Of a stretch of DNA of 45,947 nt, positions 14,580-40,203 are shown one piece after another (position 1 is the stretch's first letter; the number at the start of each line of letters is the position of its first letter). The notes beneath the pieces are model-generated. The model saw nothing but the letters and a program-made list of their open reading frames with translations. It made no database searches and was not told the DNA's origin. The stretch is from Priapulus caudatus (lineage: Eukaryota > Priapulida > Priapulimorpha > Priapulimorphida > Priapulidae): NCBI RefSeq assembly GCF_000485595.1, contig NW_014577095.1, positions 267,173-313,119 of the forward strand, written 5' to 3'. The position numbers and the translations under genes were made by a program.

Positions 14580-15860
14580 CTTCTGATCAGACTCATTATT
14601 TTTGCTAGAAGCTTATCAGTATAAGGTAGAAGTAAAAGAGGAAGGGAGTATACATATATTATAGATTGATAAGGTTAGGGTGAGTGTGCGTCAAGTGTCA
14701 AGTAGCCATAAGCTTAATCGATGTTGACACTAACCAGACAATAAATGTATATCTGAGGGAAAGTCAATCTCAACTAGATATAGAGAATGAGGGAAAATAT
14801 ACATGTACATACATATATTATGGAACAGTAGATAAAAAATATGATTGATGTGAATAAGTAAATATTAACAATGACAAGGAAAGCAATATATAATAATACT
14901 AATAGTATAACTAACTTCGACTCGCCAGTCCTAAATAACACTCATTAGTTCATTCGATCATTAACTGGCTGCAAGAGGCATAGCTTGGAGATCAGGGATT
15001 AAATTTACTGTTACGTGAGTCTTTAATTTCAAAGAGACATTAGTTTCCCAATCTCTGTGAAGCAGGACTTCAAGATTCGAGAATCTTACCCTTATTCCAT
15101 GACCCAGCTGACTGTGATAGTGTAGTACTGGGTGTTTGTCCGCCAGTAATTAGTGAGGTAGAGGCTTCTATTTCGAGCCTGTAGGCTGCGGAGGTAATGG
15201 GATGAGTGATTACCTATATATTGTCGTTGCATAATAGTTGTTGCTATACGTACGATGGAGCTTCCATCCGGACTCTTTACCAGGCACTTAAACATACACG
15301 CGATCTGCCTGTCGGAACTCATAACACGATCCACAAGACATTCCTTCTCGAGAGGTTGCCTCATACATTCCGTGTGCTTACACTGTCTTGACAGGCGCCG
15401 TTGTCGAAAATATTGGACGAACGGGTAGTACTAGAAGCTCCCACCTAACTCCACCCAGAAGTCACACGCCAGTAGATAGTGAGAGAATGAGCGCGGTCGA
15501 TCGCGGCACTGAGATCTTAGATTCATGTAGTTATTGATCAATAGCTTATTTCCGATGCCGGAAAGTAATGCAGCATAGAATTTGTATTCTTAAAAGTTAA
15601 TTGAAAGCTTGTTCACAGCCACAAATATTCTAAAGACATTTGCAGTTCAGCGTTTATACCCTTTTTACGAGCATATATAAATCTTTGAGCGGAATAAAAA
15701 TATTGTATCAAATCATGACATATTAATTACAATATAATTTGATTGGAGATTTGCGGAACTTGATATAGAGTCAACACAATAATTACAACAGATATGAGAG
15801 AAAAAAAATTACATAATATTCATTAAAGATTTCAGTAAATTTTGTTGGCTTCTCATCTGG
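14580..15860 (-). mobile_element. LINE remnant, left-copy version
   Basis: Counterpart of the non-LTR retrotransposon fragment at 27538-28770. The reverse-transcriptase frame is broken by indels here, so no long open frame survives. Confidence 0.6.
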
Positions 15861-15885
15861 NNNNNNNNNNNNNNNNNNNNNNNNN
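15861..15885. other. 25-N assembly gap
   Basis: Exactly 25 undetermined bases. The sequence just before it reappears at 28750-28770, so the gap joins two overlapping sequences and probably does not represent missing DNA. Confidence 0.97.
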
Positions 15886-15988
15886 CGTCGTACGTAAGTA
15901 GTACGTAACGTAACTAACTTAACTTAACTTACTAATTAGTAGTAGTAGTAGTGTGTACGTACGTACGTACGTACGTACGTAGTGTATA

Positions 15989-16033
<45 letters not shown>
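15886..16033. repeat. Low-complexity contig start: (ACGT)n then (AT)n
   Basis: Short words (AACTT, AGT, ACGT) repeat without clean units and then run into a long AT tract. No equivalent precedes the left copy at 3157, where a plain AT-rich tract occurs instead. Probably a poor-quality contig end within an AT microsatellite. Confidence 0.8.
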
Positions 16034-16036
<3 letters not shown>

Positions 16037-19000
16037 ACACGTGCATTGTATTGTGTATTTCTTGTGTAACACAGCCGGACTTGAACTAAAAAGAACAGCG
16101 TTCATGCTGTGGTTGTAAGTTCAACCCATTCTTCCACACCATGCTAGCGTTATAAATAGGGCACGTGCCGATGCTCACCCATCTTTCTTCTGGGAGCCGC
16201 CACGCGCTTATTTCCCGAACTCGAGTATAAATATGGATGCTGCAAATTTTAACGGCTTTCCACTTTTTTAAGATTCTGGTGCTGCCACTGTGGTGTGGGT
16301 TTGTACTGTACAGTATGTTTTACGAGTTATTTTTCTGGTGTTTTTATCGTTGTTTTTGGGCCCCCACAGTAGTTTGCAGGCAATTAACCTATGGAGCTAT
16401 GTGTACAAACAAAACACACACCAAGAGCCCGTAACGTCTTCTTTACAAGAACTTACACATCCACCAAAAGTTAGCTGCCGGGAGTGATGTGGGTGTTCCC
16501 GTACTTTTTGCGAAATTGCGTATAAGTTCTTGTTTTATGCAACTACCACCCCGTTTATATGCACAGTTGTGAGTAATCGGCGGAAGACATCAGACCGTCA
16601 TATAACACTATAATATAACACTCGGCTCCCATTGTTCTGTGTGTGGGCGCAAACATCCACAAACGGGCATCTGTATTTCACTTCAAATAGTCGATAGCAG
16701 CCCCTCATTCCCGCCTGCCCCTCCATATTTTAGCAGATCAAATGGTTTAGAATGTTACGAGTGTAAAGGGCCCTCTACCCCCAAGGTACCATCAAGAATA
16801 CTATTTGGAAAAAACAACAGTATTATCCTTTGTATACCCTGTTGATTTGGCTCCTGGAATAGGTTGAAATGAAATAAAACCTCCTACAATGTTGCGAACC
16901 TATGAGGCTTACGTTATTCCAAAAAGTATACACTTATTTAATATTAGTAAGTGTATATATACCACGTGTTGATACTTGTGTGAATGTATAACCTAATCAA
17001 GCAAACAACCTATACAGAGAATAACCATGCTCTTGTCGTATGGTATTCGAAGTACCGGTATAGCACCTTTACAGTTTTAACATAGGTATGTGCTTTATTA
17101 TAAGGGCAATCGATATATTTAGTTTTAAATATTACTGTTTAAAATCACGACGCGAGAGCAATATATGGTTGCCCTTCTAATAACCTTCAGGTTGTAAGAA
17201 ACGAGACGCGTGTGGCCGAGATGGCTGTGGCCTTCAGCTCCATCGATAGCGCTAGCTTTCCTTTAGAAATCGGTTGTGCCACATTTCTAAATAATTCTGA
17301 ATTCATAGCTGTACAGAGATTGCCATGCAGCGCCTTTGTGGTCTCCGACGATCGTGTTCGGCTATGGAACGCTGTATAATTATTGTGTTAGATTGTGTCA
17401 CCCCGTTCGACTAGCGTCCGTCGTGATTGGAAGTGTTTTCTCAGCGACAGATGAGGTGCAAACGTATTATTGCTATGTTGCTGTTTCGTATACTAGTCAA
17501 GAAACCCTACGCTATATCTACACGATATTGTATCCTAATGACGCAGTCTAGGATACAGTAGGTAGATTACTTGTGAAATGTAAAACAGTGCTTGTAAGTC
17601 GTAGAAAAACTTTGTATACGTCACACATGCTGATGTGAAAGCCAGTAAGTACGAGAGCGTCGTGCTGCAATATTTCGAATACGTAGTTGCTACTCTCCTT
17701 TTTTAAGTTCGTAGCATTTATCAGTTTAATTGCTACGTTGGTTTTATGAAGTGATGCCAGTGGGTCTGTGTGCAAGTGATATGTGCATTTCAATAAGTGA
17801 AGTCGGCGGTGACCACAATCATTGTGGTTTGTATCATTCCGATTTCCCTTTGCTGGTGCAATATGACGGAATTGGTGGTATGCTTGTGCGACTAGGTAAT
17901 GGCTTGCAAAAACTCGCGGGAGGGGTCGTTAGACGTAGCTGTTTGTTGACGTCGGGCCATTGATATGTAGTTTCAATCCACTGTCTTATACCACGCACGG
18001 AGGAATTTCCCCTAGGGCACTGTGGGGGAGGTGGCCACATAGCGTTGTCTTCGCCAACCGGCCTCCTCGCGTAACCCTGCACGTTTTCGTAGCGCATGCA
18101 TCTACCCAACGTCGGACATACTCGCGAATTCCATACTCTGCTACTGGTTCATCACTCTCTCAAACATTCATCGTAAATATACTCGTGAAAACGAATTAAA
18201 GGGTGAAATGTTTATAAATATTCGACATGTAGCTATTATTGTTATATTACGTATAAATGCGCGAGTGATGTATTGGAAACAGAAGTACACATACAGGTTG
18301 GGTGGGTTTACCCGGATTTCTCCCAGTGTAGAAAACTGCAAAGTGTAATATTCATCTAACAGTATAAGGGCATATGTGGTATGTCTCAGTGTTGAGTGTC
18401 AATCCGGACATAAGGCTTCCCTGAAATGAATATGCCACCCATTCTGACCCTTTCACTCTTGCAGTTATGGTGAATATCTTCGCACGTCATCTTAGCAAGG
18501 TCAAAATTATATTGGAGTTTTTGTGAGAGATAGACGCTGTTTCATTTGAAAATTTGATTATTCTGTCATTGCTGGCTGCTAACAAATTGTAATGGGCCGG
18601 AACGCCGTTACCCTCGTTTGATGATGCGTGCTGACAACGCAAGCAGGTGACAGGCTGCATAGCTAGATGGACAACCGCATGTTCACGCCATTTGCTTGCA
18701 AACCGATCCTCACCCCCATCCCACCTCTGAAGTCTGCTTTGGCGTGCAATGCAATGATTATGCTAACATCTGAGATGTATGCCAAGTCTTTATTTGTGAA
18801 TGGATGAAATAGCAATAGTAAAACTGCCCATCGTTTTATTTTCATGCTCCAATTATAAGAGGAGTTTGGCGATCTTCTCGCCAAAACAGAGATATCTCCA
18901 TCAATACTTAAAGGCAACGTAGTAGGTCATTGCCTAATGTGAATGTCATTGCATGTAATACTTTCGTCTGGGTCTGTGTTAAGTTTAAGATTAGGAACAC

Positions 19001-20251
19001 ATCGTCAGTAATTTTCTGGTTACCTTTTTTTGCTGTAAATTTTTACACGTACCCTTAACTTTTCTAGTCGGAGCGGCTTCAAAGCTGGAATGTTTGTCAA
19101 ATGGTGTAGATAAAATGTTTCTATAATATTTAATTACTACCAGTTGTCTTCGGCCATTGTAGACGAATTCCATATTCTTAACACTTTATGACCCTCTGAG
19201 TCTAACTAGTACAGTGGCACATGGCGGTAGGTTTTCATAACGTGCAGACCTCTATGGTTACGATTTGATTACCTTGTGGTGACCGCAGGAGTGGGGGTCA
19301 TTCGTGAACACACTAACAACCTGTCACCACCTTGGGTGTGGTTCTAAAAATGACTTTCTTCTCCTGACCAAATGAAGACCATTACTGATCGTAGTCTCTG
19401 CTGTTTATCATGATTCCGATATAGAGCCCGTCTTCACTCTGTCAGAGGTGACTAGGTGTGTACCCACATAGTTCACATAGCGTCATACACCCATGAAATA
19501 GTCCCGTTCTTCTGAGCAGCACATACGTGGCATTCAGTCGATTTGTTGGTTGTTGCGTAAGTTATGCCTTGCTTTATTTTTGCGTGGACATTTGTTGTCT
19601 CATGCAAAGTTGACTTGGGAGGAAGTCATCATCATCATTATTATAATTATTTTTATTATTATTATGTATATTGTTTGTAAATAATGTCAGCCTAGGCCTC
19701 AGATGCCTGGCACGGTCTGTTAAACTGGCAAATTTTATTTGGGTGAAGATCTGGCGTTGTGAGCTTTCCTGCATATATTACCTGCAGAGTCAAATGAATA
19801 CAATTTCTCATCTCATCTGTCAAATGCTCATAATGCTCGATCACCCTGACTACTGATTGATCAAATCTAGTTTAGAGCTTTCTGATAGTACTTACAAATG
19901 CAAATGATTTCCTTAGTTGCTTTTACCTCATGAATTTTCAACAACTGGCTGTATAAAAGTTATAAATTGTAGAAATATTATAATGAATAACCAATAAACT
20001 GTGATAGAATGGCATTCTTGTGGGCTTATCTTGTTTTCTGAATTTACATGTCTGTTTGACTATGTAATGGATATAGCATCAGTGCCCGGTGGTAGGCCTA
20101 CTTTGTCACACCATAATATAACAACTCGATATCATAAGTTTTAAAAAGCACCCACAAATACTGTTTCTTGCTTGTTATGTAGAATCCCTGTAATAAGCTG
20201 CCCAAGTTCACAATCGAAAACGTTACAAACCAGGTATTGTTGGGTCTAATC

Positions 20252-20289
20252 TTGGAGTAATCATTCTGCAGACAGAATGATTACTCCAA
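20252..20289. repeat. Perfect 17-bp inverted repeat
   Basis: TTGGAGTAATCATTCTG and its exact reverse complement flank the loop CAGA. It lies 14 bases before a pogo/Tigger-like terminus. In the left copy (about 7408-7443) one arm has lost bases. Confidence 0.85.
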
Positions 20290-20301
20290 TGTACATTGAA
20301 G

Positions 20302-20380
20302 TACAGTGGACTCTCGTTATAAAGAACACTGATATAACAAACTCTCGGTATAACAAAGTAATTTTTCCACGGTTCAAATT
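20302..20380 (+). mobile_element. pogo/Tigger-like terminal sequence (partial)
   Basis: TA followed by CAGTGGACTCTCGTTATAA and then a run of GATATAAC.AA and TCGGTATAAC words resembles the terminal repeat of Tigger/pogo (Tc1-mariner superfamily) elements, which insert at TA. I do not find the matching inverted end downstream, so this is an end fragment. The assignment rests on remembered family ends. Confidence 0.45.
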
Positions 20381-21216
20381 TTCTCTGTATTATTGGAAAT
20401 CCAATTTTGTAGTAGATTCATACATCATAAATAATAAATTAATAAATCACGTGCACAGCAACCTAAACATGCTAGAGTATTTTCAATAATGTTTTATTTC
20501 CTTGACCAAAGTAAGAAAGTGTTCCCAGTATATTAAATGTATGATCTAAAGATTTTTACAAGTTTGGTTTCAAAATCATATCTGTATTGGAAAATAACAT
20601 GTGAAGTGATGTAATTATAAGTTAAATAATTCTCTCATAATTACGTGGCATATTTTGTATCAACATTGTTTCCTTTTCTCTTGACCATAAGTATATTACA
20701 GAAGTATTTCCAGTAAAATTAGAAGTTTGGATATGGATCAGAGGTGCTCTACAAGTGTGTTTATTTTTCTGTTTGATGCATACAGAGGCTTGATTTTTAC
20801 CTCAAAAATGCTAAAAGCTCAGCTTCGCCCCTGGGACCCCACCCAATAGTTCTCGCGCTACGCGCTTATAACATTTTGCCCCCCAAACATTTCCCCTTGC
20901 CCTCAGCTTGCCCCCCCCCATTTTTGCAATCTTGGTGCCGCCTGATAATATTCTTTACTTGTAACAAAATAGGAATAGTGCTGCAAATTAGGCACTACGA
21001 CAAGACATCGACATCATAAAAAGGTAGTTCATTAAGGACCATAGAGAAAAGTATGAGGTTCAAAACAACAAAGCAAATCACAAGGTATTAACTCATATTA
21101 TAGTAGTGTGGATAAGCACATGCATGGATTGTGGCCTTTTGATTAGAATTGTGAAACTTTGCACACGCGTAATACAATAGGTCCTGAAGATGTTCTGATC
21201 TAGTGTCAATTGAACA

Positions 21217-21232
21217 GCGCCACCTGGTGGCG
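21217..21232. promoter_or_regulatory. CTCF-like motif
   Basis: GCGCCACCTGGTGGCG fits the core of the bilaterian CTCF motif on either strand because it is nearly palindromic. The left copy reads GCGCACCATGGTGCG. A single match of this length may be chance or part of a repeat. Confidence 0.25.
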
Positions 21233-22175
21233 TACAGCCCCCCTGGCGGGTTAACAGGTATTGCGTTATACCACTTCGATTTTTGGCTATAATTTCAATG
21301 ACACTCATATTCAAGAAATAGGTCAAATGATTCGCAGGTATCTATACTAATACAATAGCAGCTACTAATACAATATTACCATTATTAAAGCATCGTCACT
21401 GCGCTCACCTTACTAAATGAGGAACACTAGACCATTTTTGATATATCATCATTTAATATACTGGTGGAAGAAAATTGTTTATTATTTGTTACCTATTTCA
21501 TTGTTTCAACCTAATTTTATTACAACTTAAAGATAGCTACACTCAATTGTTGCTATGGTATTAGTATAGATATCTACGAATCATCCAAGCTATTTGTTGA
21601 ATATATTGAATGAGTATTATTTAAATTATAGCCAAAACCTGAAGAGTGGTAATACGTACCCCTATGTATAACGCACGATATAACTATGTATAACTATGTA
21701 TACCCTGATAACACGCCAGAGGCGCTGTTCAGAAAATCTTCAGAACCTATTGTAGTACCTAACACGTGTGCAAAGTTTCACAATTCTGACAAAAAGTGCA
21801 CAATGTGCCCATTTTTATGTGCTTATCCGCTGCACTATTATACACAATCTACTCATCAACGTTTCCAATTTCAAAATATGTTGATTTATTCTCCTCAAAA
21901 GTAATCTTAGAGTGCACAGAGCAGCAAAATATAAGTTAATAGTTGGAGATCTAATTAGATAACTTTAGCAGCATAGAACAGATACATCTCTAAAAACACA
22001 TCAGGGTACACAGACATACAACGAACACCACGAGGCTAGGCGAAGAATTAAATAATGATATATCATATGTAATCACACGTACCACACAAAGCAACATTTA
22101 GAAAAACCACAAAAATCAATGTCTTAATTACCTCTTACTCAAGAGCACCAGATATCATTATCAGCTCAATAGTTG

Positions 22176-22576
22176 TCTGTAATTAAAGAGGTCAGCACTA
22201 ATTTCTTGAGAATGAGAAATTTACAATCGAATTCCAGTATGGAATGACAGAAAAAAAAGAATTTAAACGGATCTTTAGAAGACGGTACGGTGCACGGGGC
22301 AAACTTGATTTGAACCCCTAATTTCTCTAAACCCCTACAGTCACGTAAAATTAGGGGTTCAAATCAAGTTTGCCCCGTGCACCGTACCGTCTTCTAAAGA
22401 TCCGTTTAAATTATTCTTGTTCTGTCATTTTATACTGGAATTCGATTTGATCACCACCAGACTCCTTTCTTCTTCTATAGTCTAGTCTCTTGGATTATGA
22501 AGATAAATATTTCTTGAGGTTCTTCTATGACATTGCTCATTCTCAAGAAATTAGTGCTGACCTCTTTAATTACAGA
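22176..22576. mobile_element. Foldback MITE with perfect 63-bp inner arms
   Basis: The outer ends form a perfect 36-bp inverted repeat: 22176-22211, starting TCTGTAATTAAAGAGGTCAG, against 22541-22576. The inner arms 22262-22324 and 22348-22410 are perfect reverse complements over 63 bp around a 23-base loop. The sequence between outer and inner arms is also partly palindromic (both sides contain ATCGAATTCCAGTAT and AATGACAG in complementary order). No coding frame. A transcript would fold into a long hairpin. The family is not recognised. Confidence 0.85.
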
Positions 22577-22668
22577 TCAACTATACCGGTATGCGAAACG
22601 TTGTAAGCTTACTGCGTAAATAAATATACGATTTATACCCCTAGTGTAGTACTAGTAGTAGGGCTCAT

Positions 22669-22942
22669 AGGGTCTATGTCTCTCAGGGTACTGCCGGAAC
22701 GTACCCTGGGTATGGTCCAGTGTACCGGAACGTACCCAGGTCACTATTTGATCTGGTTAGGGTTAGGGTTAGGTTTAGGGGTAGGGAGTAGGCGTAGGCG
22801 ACTCCCTAGACTCGTTAGTGGAGTAGGCGAGGTACGGTCCGGACTCCGGCATATTAGATAGTACCAGGCTACGTTCCGGTAATGGCGGTATACCGGACCG
22901 TACCCAGGGTACGTTCCGGCAGTACCCTGGGGGACATAGACT
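22669..22942 (+). mobile_element. MITE A containing TTAGGG-like repeats
   Basis: The ends AGGGTCTATGTC and GACATAGACT are inverted repeats that extend inward as CAGGGTACTGCCGGAACGTA against ACGTTCCGGCAGTACCCTG. The core at about 22755-22786 carries GGTTAGGGTTAGGG. The same element lies in opposite orientation at 24234-24468; this copy has an extra segment near its right end. The Gly-Leu-rich open frame comes from the telomere-like core and is not a gene. Confidence 0.85.
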
Positions 22943-23183
22943 CTCTCTGCAGTAGTAGGCCTATAGTAGCGAGATGGAAAGAATGTGAGAGAGAATTGCT
23001 GTTAATAATGCGCTATAATCACATGATAATATCATATAAGTAAGCCTTGAGTTACTCAAAATAGTATATGTGCTAATATATTACTGATCTATATGTGTAG
23101 TCTGAGTGTAGATAGTTATAATAATATTATATCAGTGACGGTGGCTAATCTGCCTTCCTAAGTTCCTATCAGAGAGCACAGCA

Positions 23184-23202
23184 GACGTCAACTTCCGGAA
23201 GT
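23184..23202 (+). promoter_or_regulatory. Predicted UBE2D promoter: CRE-like and ETS palindrome
   Basis: GACGTCA is followed directly by ACTTCCGGAAGT, a perfect palindromic ETS-family site, about 300 bases before the UBE2D start codon. Both motifs are typical of housekeeping promoters. The ETS palindrome is also intact in the left copy (about 10292-10303), and a CCAAT complement (ATTGG) lies near 23396. Transcription probably starts between here and 23500, which is inference. Confidence 0.5.
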
Positions 23203-23503
23203 ATGACTGAAAATGGCACCTTGGACTAAAAGCAGGTCTGTTTATGATTTCGAAATTACATAAATAGTGCAACATATCCAATCATTAAAAAAAACTTTGT
23301 AATTCTAGACATTGTAGCATGTTATTTTATTCACAATGTTTGCCATAAAGTACATTATTTGTATTTTTTACATCTGGCGTAGGTCCACGCCGCGCATTGG
23401 TATTTCCGACCGCGTCACTACCAGACGGATCATCAAGTACACACTTTTAGTAGAAACAGTTTTAGAATTTCTGGGGGTTGTGCTTGTTTTTTTGGACACC
23501 AAA

Positions 23504-36040
<12,537 letters not shown>

Positions 36041-36189
36041 TCTCAAGGCTTTACCACGACTATGCTAGCTTATCTTTAAATTTGTCTAAAGTAAACTCTG
36101 TTGCCGTACACTTTTGACGATCTTGCATGTCCACTGAACTGTTTATACGGTGAGAACAGGTGCGTAGATCCCGTGCAAGGCATGTCCTC

Positions 36190-36195
36190 ATTAAA
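36190..36195 (+). terminator. Possible UBE2D polyadenylation signal
   Basis: ATTAAA, the commonest AATAAA variant, 150 bases after the stop codon and followed by the GT-rich stretch TGCGTTGTATCTTGTG. No AATAAA occurs closer. Weak, as the motif is common in AT-rich DNA. Confidence 0.35.
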
Positions 36196-36301
36196 TTGAG
36201 ATGCGTTGTATCTTGTGCAGATTCAGAAACGCGAAAAAGAGGGAGTGTGGCTAGGCTTATTGAGTGTATAGCAATACGTCAGAGCATGCTGCTGCATCCA
36301 A

Positions 36302-36387
36302 CACACACACATATATATATATATGCGTGGTGTTGTGTGTGTGTGTGTCGTGTGCGTGTGTCGTGTGTGTGTGTGTGTCGTGTCGTG

Positions 36388-36456
<69 letters not shown>
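36302..36456. repeat. Compound (CA)n/(AT)n/(GT)n/(AT)n microsatellite
   Basis: Short AC and AT runs, about 90 bases of GT with CGTGT interruptions, then about 17 AT units. Open frames here (Cys-Val, His-Thr) are artefacts. Confidence 0.95.
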
Positions 36457-36459
<3 letters not shown>

Positions 36460-36809
36460 TTTGTGTCGTGATTCAGGTTTTGTGCTACCATTATTATATT
36501 TCGAGTTTATATAATGGTGTTTGTGCATTGTTAGGCAGTATCATTTTCCTCCTAATTTGGTAAGCGATCTTGCATGTTTGAAAGTGTAAAAATGTAATAT
36601 TCATGTGCATTTCACACTGCAAGGAATTTGTCAGAATTGTGCGCAACAGGTTGTACATGTATGTGTATACATGTATTTGTACACATATATATAATATATA
36701 TATATATAATATTGTGCAACGTTATGAAATTGTAAATTTGTGTGCACAATCTAAATCAATGGAAACTGGTTTTTTCTGAGTACCTGCTTTTCTGGTTATT
36801 ATACTAACA

Positions 36810-36997
36810 CAGTGGTTCTTAACCTTTTTTGAGTCATGGTCCCAATTGAGAATCTGGTGAAAGCTACAGACCCCTCCCCAGAAAAATGCACACAAGCACA
36901 TAAACAAAAAGTTTTGCATGCGCGTGGTTCACGGACCCCCCTGAAGCCCATCCACGTACGCCAAATGGGTCCATGGACCAGAGGTTAAGAACCCCTG
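36810..36997. mobile_element. hAT-Charlie-like MITE
   Basis: Ends CAGTGGTTCTTAACC and GGTTAAGAACCCCTG are near-perfect inverted repeats of the kind known from Charlie-type hAT elements across animals. Interior has CCATGG and GGACCCC words typical of that group. I see no matching 8-bp flanks. Confidence 0.7.
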
Positions 36998-39226
36998 TAT
37001 ATTCTGCAGTATAACTATACTATCTCTGTGTGCGCGTACGGCTTCACAGTTCCTTCCAGTTTCACAACGCATATTTGTAATCACCTTAAATGAAAAGATT
37101 TCCCGGTGTTATTACTCATATAGTTTGGAGTGTGAATCACTAACGTCGTTCAATTTTGGATCAGTTGGGTTGACAGCTAATTTTCTCATCATAAGTACTG
37201 TAACGGTAAAGATACTTCACATCAGCCTTTGGAGATTCATCCAAGTTGTTGAGTGGGTACTTATTATTTGTTCCACAAAGGAAGTGTTCCACCTAGTCTG
37301 CATATGATCGGCAACCCTCGCGCATAAACGTTCGAAGGCGCAATTGTGGAAGCATGCTCCTCAGCTATGGTTTTGTTTACATTTGTAAGTTAAATCAATG
37401 GGTTTGGAGTGCAGCAATGTCAGAGATGGGCCGGTAGGGGGACTGCAACCTCGAACTGATTTCCCTTCTTGCCCCAGACCCACGCTCGCGCTTCTCAACG
37501 GTTGGATATCAGTTAAACCTGCTAGAGCTATAGATGTGTTGCTAATTAGGTTATTGTAAATCAGGGAACGCTATCACGTTTTGAAGATTTGGATGTAATT
37601 GAGATACAGGTAGTGTGGCACGCAACGTGAAACTGCTCTGTGAATTCTAGTGCCATTTTGCATTACAATGCGAAATGATTTTCTAAACCTTTCGCTGTCA
37701 TATTACATTGTCATATTCCAAGTAGTATGAAAAGCTAATGATACAAGAGTAATCTAAAAGTAATGTTCTTGTTACTGGTCTATCTTTTTTTCAATTTGGT
37801 GGCATAGTTCCTCGTTCTATTTACGATGATTAATTTCAGCAGTTGCATTGGAAATTGCTAAAGCCCTTTTTCCTGTGTCTGAATACTGTTCGTCAGAGAG
37901 TTTAGTATTGAGTAAAATATTGTTTACCTGATGCGTAAAAGTTTCTGGACGATTTAGTTTGTATTAAAGATCTACCGTTGTACTTTGTCAGATGCGGTTG
38001 AAATATGACCAGATGATCCCAGATGTATAAACGTCATGTTTACACAGCATGGTATAATAAAAAAAACAGACTCAAACAATAATTGACTGTATAGCATATT
38101 TATTCGCATAATTATGCCACGGCCACTGTCAACCCTGTGTTAGTAAGGCCTCTATAGATATAGATGCATAATGAATAGACATGAGTTTATACCAGGAACT
38201 TAACCCTTTCATTGAAGAGCCTTTGAGGCTTTTCCATTAAGTGACCCTTAGATGCAGGTTTGACTGCAGTTGTAAAGACCTGCCAAACAGCTAAATAACA
38301 CAAATTTCATAGAATAACTAACCAATATACTACAATGGTTACGCATGAATTCAAATGATTTTGTTGTGATTTTAAATGGTGATTTTCAGTGTATATACAT
38401 CTAAACAAATTGGTAATTCAACAACTCAGAAAACCGCATTATATTAGTTCCATGATATCATTACCTTTATCAATGTCTGTCGTGGTGAAAAAACATCATG
38501 GACCTCAGATAAAATGTAAAGACTTTAGGGTAATATATTTGAAATCGTAATAGTTTAGTCTGCGATTAGATCTATTATAACTACACATTATAGTGGTAAA
38601 TTTTAGTTCAAATTTTTATAGTAGGTTATATATTATATTAAGAGCTCATGATTAATGTATTATTACTTATTAGCTGTTGATTATATGGAAATGAGCTTTG
38701 CTGCTGGCATTTTCCCTTTAGGAGAGTTGCCATCACCAAGTTTTAAAATATTTACGAAATTAATGATAGGTGGATGTCACAGGAAACCCCCCATCTTCAT
38801 GTTTCTCCCTACACAACAGCAGTGCGCAGGGCAGCTCTCTAACGACAGACCCTTCAACCTGTTAGGAGTGTTACGGTAGAATAATTAATACTTTAAAATA
38901 AATATACCCCGTATCAATAATTCAATCTTGCTTTATATACGTATACGCACGTAGGCCTAGTATATAGTAACGCATGGCTATAACGCAGAAGCGTGGCTGT
39001 AGCTCAGGATTGCGTCACAACTTATTTGTCGATGTTTCCGCGTCTTGTGACTGCGTCCGAGGACCCCGACAAGCTACCGACCAAACATGCCATGTGTTCG
39101 ACCTACACGATCTTTGTGCATGGATTATGCGCCGCATGATGATATACATAGACATTATTTTGTATTATAATATATTTTCTATTGTATTATATGTTTAATG
39201 TATTATTATCATTAACATATAACTTA
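36998..39226. other. Intergenic, nothing recognised
   Basis: AT-rich single-copy-looking sequence. Open frames up to 74 codons on either strand show no family resemblance and no flanking splice pattern. Confidence 0.5.
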
Positions 39227-39328
39227 CATACACATACATACGTACATATACATACATACATACATACATACATACACACGCACACGCACACGCACACGCA
39301 CACGCACACGCACACGCACACGCACACG

Positions 39329-39380
<52 letters not shown>

Positions 39381-39392
39381 CATACATACAAT
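39227..39392. repeat. (CA)n/(CATA)n/(CGCACA)n microsatellite
   Basis: Blocks of CATA, then CGCACA, then CA. His-Thr and Cys-Val frames are artefacts. Confidence 0.95.
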
Positions 39393-39770
39393 AATGACAT
39401 TATCTAATACATATTTGTGAACGTGTGTCTGTTTGTCTGTTCTCGATGCAAATCAATACGGAGCACTCTAGAAATTTCAAAGACGTTCAGTAGGGGTAAA
39501 TTTTGGTGCTGAATGTCATGGGCACATTGAATTTGACCTCCAAGGTCTTCTAAGCCAAAAAAAAACGGAAAAATGTACTGCCCCCTGCAGCAGCATTAAA
39601 TAAACGGGATTCACTTAATTTGCACTGACTCGCATTACTATGCAATGCGAGTTACATTGCGTTACTATATACATGCACTATGTTACATGCGCCATATGTC
39701 ATTGGCGAATTGTCGTAACAACATTCACCTTGCACTGATTTGTACAGAGTGTGCAAGATTATTTTCGATA

Positions 39771-39860
39771 AGTTAGATAGATAGATAGACAGACAGACAG
39801 ATAGATAGATAGGTAGATAGATAGACAGATAGATATAAAAAGGTAGATAGATAAATAGAG

Positions 39861-39929
<69 letters not shown>

Positions 39930-39967
39930 TAAAATAGATAGATACGATAGATAAAGGATGGATGGAT

Positions 39968-40017
<50 letters not shown>

Positions 40018-40108
40018 ATAGATAGATAGATAGGATAGAAAAGATAGATGAGATTAGATAGATAGATAGATAAGATAGATATAAAAAAGATAGATAATAT
40101 AGATAAAG

Positions 40109-40144
<36 letters not shown>

Positions 40145-40145
40145 C
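39771..40145. repeat. (GATA)n microsatellite
   Basis: About 375 bases of GATA with GACA, GATG and AAAA interruptions. The 134-codon minus-strand frame, rich in Tyr-Leu-Ser-Ile, is an artefact. Confidence 0.96.
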
Positions 40146-40203
40146 ATATTTTTGGGTATTTTTCTTTCAACCAACAAGTGGTCACCAACTGAGCGCTTTA
40201 TTT

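Larger units (their letters stand above)
3157..15860 (+). repeat. Large direct repeat, left copy (ends at N gap)
   Basis: From TTGACACGTGCATT at 3157 to CTTCTCATCTGG at 15860 this stretch is colinear with 16034-28770. Alignment by eye shows mostly one- and two-base insertions and deletions, often in homopolymers, rather than substitutions. The copy stops exactly at the 25-N gap, while the right copy continues into unique sequence. UBE2D exons 1-4 are present here but all frame-broken. This is most simply the noisy 3' end of one contig overlapping the 5' part of the next. Outside the UBE2D remnants and the mobile elements listed below I see no gene in it. Confidence 0.9.

Noticed and set aside
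15886-16033. ACGT/AACTT repeats as a CRISPR-like or regulatory array
   Set aside because: No repeat-spacer pattern; low-complexity contig start next to the N gap in a eukaryotic sequence.
22755-22786. Telomere-like repeats as a true chromosome end
   Set aside because: Only a few units, bounded by transposon inverted repeats, with a second inverted copy nearby.
36257-36514. Overlapping His-Thr, Cys-Val and Ile-Tyr frames on both strands
   Set aside because: Dinucleotide microsatellite artefacts.
39773-40177. 134-codon minus-strand frame rich in Tyr-Leu-Ser-Ile
   Set aside because: It is the GATA microsatellite read in frame; no protein-like composition.
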